Made by a program: the position numbers and the translations under genes
Shown here: positions 5,756 through 5,872 of the stretch, in pieces
Layout: each line of letters starts with the position of its first letter
How positions within the stretch are numbered: the stretch's first letter is position 1
Notes under the pieces: generated by a model
Seen by the model: the letters and a program-made list of their open reading frames with translations, nothing else
What the model was told of the DNA's origin: nothing
The model's database searches: none
Assembly (NCBI GenBank): GCA_023447635.1
Contig: JAEXNA010000196.1
Location: 1 to 5,872, forward strand
Source: Vulcanimicrobiota bacterium
GTDB taxonomy: Bacteria; Vulcanimicrobiota; Xenobia; Xenobiales; JADMJV01
Length of the DNA: 5,872 nt
Direction: 5' to 3'

Positions 5756-5771
5756 TCACGCTACGGCGTGA
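5756..5771 (+). other. UACG-tetraloop hairpin directly after lepA
   Basis: TCACGC and GCGTGA pair perfectly around TACG, giving a C(UACG)G tetraloop of the very stable UNCG class. It starts 2 nt after the lepA stop and is followed by AAAAC, not a U-run, so it is not itself an intrinsic terminator. It may protect the 3' end or assist release. Confidence 0.55.
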
Positions 5772-5782
5772 AAACGGGCGCT

Positions 5783-5858
5783 CTCAACGAGATGGCCAGT
5801 CCCCAGTAGGGACTGGCCATCTCTTTTTTCGTCACAACACCCACGCGGGCTCGTTGAG
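5783..5858. repeat. Inverted repeat flanking the lepA terminator
   Basis: CTCAACGAG (5783-5791) and CTCGTTGAG (5850-5858) are exact reverse complements on either side of the terminator hairpin. GGGC (5776-5779) and GCCC (5860-5863) extend the match after a small internal loop. The left arm shares GAG with the terminator stem, so full pairing would compete slightly with it. Confidence 0.45.
5789..5829 (+). terminator. Strong Rho-independent terminator after lepA
   Basis: A perfect 15-bp stem (GAGATGGCCAGTCCC at 5789-5803 with its complement at 5809-5823) with a CAGTA loop is followed by six T residues (5824-5829). It lies 34 nt past the lepA stop and is the expected end of the plus-strand transcript. 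Confidence 0.95.
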
Positions 5859-5872
5859 TGCCCGAGTGCGGG

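Noticed and set aside
1..5872. CRISPR array, insertion sequence, tRNA or rRNA
   Set aside because: No regularly spaced direct repeats, transposase frame with terminal inverted repeats, cloverleaf or conserved rRNA segment was seen on either strand.

Overview
This window is a compact, GC-rich bacterial chromosome segment. Third codon positions are mostly G or C, gaps are short, several neighbouring genes overlap, and TTG is used as a start codon at least twice. The class III alcohol dehydrogenase of the glutathione-dependent type suggests a thiol-using, probably Gram-negative or deep-branching environmental bacterium. Nothing in the window fixes the phylum.

Layout. (1) Positions 1-1963, plus strand: the probable last codons of an upstream gene, then a class III alcohol dehydrogenase / S-(hydroxymethyl)glutathione dehydrogenase (61-1173), then an 8-nt overlapping metallo-beta-lactamase-fold hydrolase (1166-1909). 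A 12-bp stem terminator closes this unit at 1935-1963. It reads as a thiol-dependent formaldehyde detoxification operon in which the MBL protein may act on the thioester or persulfide product. (2) Positions 1964-2240: a lower-GC gap with no full-size gene. It does hold a 42-codon reading frame (1977-2105) resembling a zinc ribbon or prokaryotic RING-type finger with one cysteine ligand missing. In a shifted frame this is followed by a 28-codon hydrophobic tail (2140-2226). I read this as a decayed or broken small zinc-finger/membrane gene. Some inverted repeats in the same stretch could alternatively mean RNA structure. (3) Positions 2241-3089, minus strand: an alpha/beta-hydrolase with a complete catalytic triad. 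(4) Positions 3088-5754, plus strand: a MarR-type regulator, a two-domain zf-TFIIB-like zinc-ribbon protein joined to it by a TTGA stop/start overlap, and lepA (elongation factor 4). A strong terminator follows at 5789-5829.

The hydrolase and the MarR gene diverge from overlapping start codons (CATG at 3087-3090). A good minus-strand promoter lies inside the start of the MarR frame, and two palindromes flank the start codons. The simplest model is a MarR protein that autoregulates and controls the hydrolase; zf-TFIIB and lepA may share the MarR transcript. Apart from the broken finger gene and this promoter arrangement, the window is mostly ordinary housekeeping and detoxification content. 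I found no CRISPR array, insertion sequence, tRNA or rRNA, and no clearly new multi-gene system.
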